NCBI GenBank assembly: GCA_964486145.1
Contig: CAZAMT010000057.1
Span: forward strand, 1 to 16,804
From: CAZAMT01 sp964486145
GTDB lineage: Bacteria; Bacteroidota; Bacteroidia; Bacteroidales; JAAAOM01
Reading direction: 5' to 3'
Length of the DNA: 16,804 nucleotides
The notes beneath the pieces were generated by a model that was not told the origin of the DNA, searched no databases, and saw only the letters and a program-made list of their open reading frames with translations. Shown piece by piece: positions 14,931 through 16,804 of the stretch (its first letter is position 1; every line of letters starts with the position of its first letter). A program made the translations under genes and the position numbers.

Positions 14931-15644
14931 ATGTTTAAAAATATATCTACCATCGCTGTTTTTTTGATGTTTATCGTTCCTGTAAAATCTCAACATCAGG
15001 TAAATGATTTGATTGCAGAAGGATTGACCTTGCATGACAATGGAAAGTATAAAGAGGCTATTGAGGTGTACAATATAGTTTTGAACGCGGACGAAAACAA
15101 TCCGGATGTATATTACTATCGGGGAAATGCGAAATTTGAATTATTGAATTTTACGGAAGCCATTGAAGATTATTCGCGTGCTATCGAAAAAGAACCCACG
15201 TTTATTGAAGCTTATTACAATCGTGGAAATTCGTATTACGAATTGCAAATGTACGATGATGCCATTGAAGATTTTTCCAAATCATTAGCGCTTGATCCTT
15301 CCTTTTATGATAGTTATTTTGATCGGGGAAACGCGTGGTTTAAATTGAATAAATACAATGAGGCTGTTGCTGATTTTAACAAGGGGCTGTCTTACAAACC
15401 CGATTATGCGGATGGTTACTACGACAGGGGAAATGCAAATTTCAATCTTAACAAATTCGAAGAAGCCATTGTTGATTACAACCAGGCAATAAAGCTTGTT
15501 GATAACATTCCTGATTATTATTTCAACAGAGCCATTGCGCAGTTTTATCTTGAGCTTAATGAAGCAGCTTGCCTTGATTTGGAAAAATCAAGGGATCTGG
15601 GTGATGAGGAAGCCGGAACTTATTTCAAGGAATTATGCCGGTAG
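14931..15644 (+). CDS. Exported TPR-repeat protein
   Basis: The 237-residue protein has a signal peptide (about 1-20, cut near VKSQHQ) followed by about six consecutive 34-residue tetratricopeptide repeats covering nearly all of the mature chain. Repeats 2 to 5 share a near-identical first-helix core (YYYRGNAKF, YYNRGNSYY, YFDRGNAWF, YYDRGNANF) followed by AIEDY or AIEDF in the second helix. The last repeat ends with LEKSRDLGDEEAGTYFKELC, a cap common in Bacteroidota TPR proteins. TPR stacks bind other proteins, so it is likely a periplasmic or envelope scaffold. It follows the basic secreted protein by 22 bp, which makes that protein a candidate partner, though this is inference. Confidence 0.88.
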   Translation: MFKNISTIAVFLMFIVPVKSQHQVNDLIAEGLTLHDNGKYKEAIEVYNIVLNADENNPDVYYYRGNAKFELLNFTEAIEDYSRAIEKEPTFIEAYYNRGNSYYELQMYDDAIEDFSKSLALDPSFYDSYFDRGNAWFKLNKYNEAVADFNKGLSYKPDYADGYYDRGNANFNLNKFEEAIVDYNQAIKLVDNIPDYYFNRAIAQFYLELNEAACLDLEKSRDLGDEEAGTYFKELCR

Positions 15645-15706
15645 CTGTTAATAAAATCACATGATGGTTAAGGGGTAGTGACAATCTTTACATGATCCAG
15701 GTATAT

Positions 15707-16669
15707 TCACCAGCTTAAAATGTATGCCAACCCGATATTGAAATATAGCTGTCCGGAATCATCTAAGTATTCGGATACATTCATTGGTTTGTAATACGAA
15801 GCGCTTGCATTTACTGAAAAATCTCCAAACATTAAATAAACAGGCAGGATAAATGCAACGGATGCCAATTTAAATTCTTCTTCCACAGAGATATTGCGCG
15901 CCGTTAAAAGTTGGATGATTAAGTTTTCATCAAGACGCGGATATTCTTTTTTAGCCTTTTCATATAGAAACGCGAATCTCGGGTGTGACTGAAAATATTT
16001 CTGTTTGTTTTCGTCACTGCTCGTAATAAAATCGTACACATAATTTTTATAATATTTCCGGTTGCTCCAGGATATATCAAAACCCGGCTGAACAGCAACG
16101 TACAATTTGTTGAAAATAAATTCTTCCTTGTCGATGAGAAAAAAGTTTTGAAAAGACACAATGGGAGTATTGTTTTCTTTACCAATAAGATAATTACCTG
16201 TGAAAGCAGACATAAAAAACTTATATTCAAATGTAAAATCAACTTGCAGGTTATCGGTGTATGATGATTTTAATGAACTTGAAGCTTTATCATGAAAAAA
16301 GTGGCTGTAATTCGGATAAATGGTAAAATATTTCCCAACATTGAATGTATAACCAGCCATGGCATCTACCTGAACAGTTGAATTGGTATAATCGGCATCC
16401 GAATTTCCCATATAAAAAACCATTGCGCTGATATCAAAGCCATGTTTTGAGAAAAACGAGACAGAAGGTGTAAATGAAGGTTGTTTTATTTCGGTGTTAT
16501 AAAGACCAAACAATCCGGTATTACTCGAATAATCAATGGAAAACATCAAAGATTGAATGGTTGGTGATTTGCTTTCACCAGGATCCTTTTGTGCATGCAA
16601 TTGACCTGAATCAGGCAGAATCAGCCTGTAAACTAAAATAAAAGATGCATATAAATATATTCGAAACAT
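15707..16669 (-). CDS. Predicted outer-membrane beta-barrel protein, unknown family
   Basis: The 320-residue protein begins with a probable signal peptide (about 1-26, ending QLHAQ before KDPGES). The rest is rich in aromatic residues in alternating patterns typical of barrel strands (for example FSIDYSSNTGLFGLYN, FTPSVSFFSKHGFDISAMVFYM, VDFTFEYKFFMSAF) and ends in LYFNIGLAYILSW with a terminal aromatic residue. A helical insert around 225-275 (YEKAKKEYPRLDENLIIQLL) interrupts the pattern. I do not recognise a named family. The gene is alone on its strand, converges with the TPR gene at a 62-bp gap, and is preceded on its own strand by a terminator-like hairpin. Confidence 0.75.
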   Translation of the reverse strand: MFRIYLYASFILVYRLILPDSGQLHAQKDPGESKSPTIQSLMFSIDYSSNTGLFGLYNTEIKQPSFTPSVSFFSKHGFDISAMVFYMGNSDADYTNSTVQVDAMAGYTFNVGKYFTIYPNYSHFFHDKASSSLKSSYTDNLQVDFTFEYKFFMSAFTGNYLIGKENNTPIVSFQNFFLIDKEEFIFNKLYVAVQPGFDISWSNRKYYKNYVYDFITSSDENKQKYFQSHPRFAFLYEKAKKEYPRLDENLIIQLLTARNISVEEEFKLASVAFILPVYLMFGDFSVNASASYYKPMNVSEYLDDSGQLYFNIGLAYILSW

Positions 16670-16722
16670 ACGATTGTGATGTTTTCTCTAATAAAGCATT
16701 TCCCAAAAAAACCAATGAAGCC

Positions 16723-16753
16723 AAAAAAAGAGGACATGCTGTTTGCCCTCTTT
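16723..16753 (-). terminator. Intrinsic terminator for a leftward gene beyond the right edge
   Basis: On the - strand AAAGAGG (16753-16747) pairs perfectly with CCTCTTT (16733-16727) around a 13-nt loop, and four further T follow (16726-16723). The orientation means it would stop a transcript coming from the right, outside the window, and insulate the outer-membrane protein gene that starts at 16669. On the + strand the T run is only three bases. Confidence 0.6.
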
Positions 16754-16804
16754 ACAACCTAAGTTGAGCGGTACGAACGAAGTGAAGTAGCGCTTTTCCG
16801 CCTA

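Overview
The window looks like chromosomal DNA from a member of the Bacteroidota. The main reasons are a TonB-dependent receptor with an N-terminal CarboxypepD_reg-like domain, a second small CarboxypepD_reg-like exported protein, two lipoproteins (DUF1080 and FGE-sulfatase type), a TPR protein with an RGNA-type repeat, AT-rich DNA, TAnnTTTG-like -7 boxes and mostly absent Shine-Dalgarno sequences. No rRNA, tRNA, CRISPR array or transposase gene was found.

Left part (1-4977, + strand): a compact signalling operon. It holds the 3' part of a multi-PAS histidine kinase whose first visible PAS domain is of the kind found after CheB/CheR domains, a single-domain CheY-like receiver, a stand-alone KaiB-family protein, and a REC-PAS-HisKA-HATPase-REC hybrid kinase. 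None of the four visible proteins has a DNA-binding output domain. A KaiB homologue between a receiver and a kinase suggests a KaiC/KaiB-type ATPase switch or clock-like module. No kaiC is visible, but the operon runs off the left edge.

Next (5099-5946, - strand): a two-gene unit with a 4-bp ATGA overlap. It encodes an ArsC/low-molecular-weight phosphatase-like protein that contains no cysteine at all, so its nucleophile is missing, followed by a YjbQ (UPF0047) protein. Divergent from this pair is a + strand pair for the cell envelope: a small CarboxypepD_reg-like exported protein and a TonB-dependent receptor. After a 263-bp gap with a 9-bp perfect inverted repeat comes ornithine aminotransferase (rocD), closed by a hairpin terminator. 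Then comes a REC-PAS-class III nucleotide cyclase with all residues expected of an adenylate cyclase.

Right part (12687-16804): a - strand pair of lipoproteins (FGE-like, then DUF1080), with a strong intrinsic terminator meeting the cyclase gene tail to tail. A + strand pair follows (an Arg/Gln-rich secreted protein and a TPR protein), then a - strand predicted outer-membrane protein. A leftward-oriented terminator near the right edge suggests another - strand transcript entering from outside.

No gene-free stretch exceeds 300 bases. The largest gaps (5947-6237, 9378-9640, 10862-11062, 14386-14566) hold the regulatory elements listed. In 14386-14566 I see only AT-rich divergent promoter-type DNA with no element I can support. 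The strongest leads are the KaiB-containing kinase operon and the cysteine-free ArsC-like protein coupled to yjbQ.
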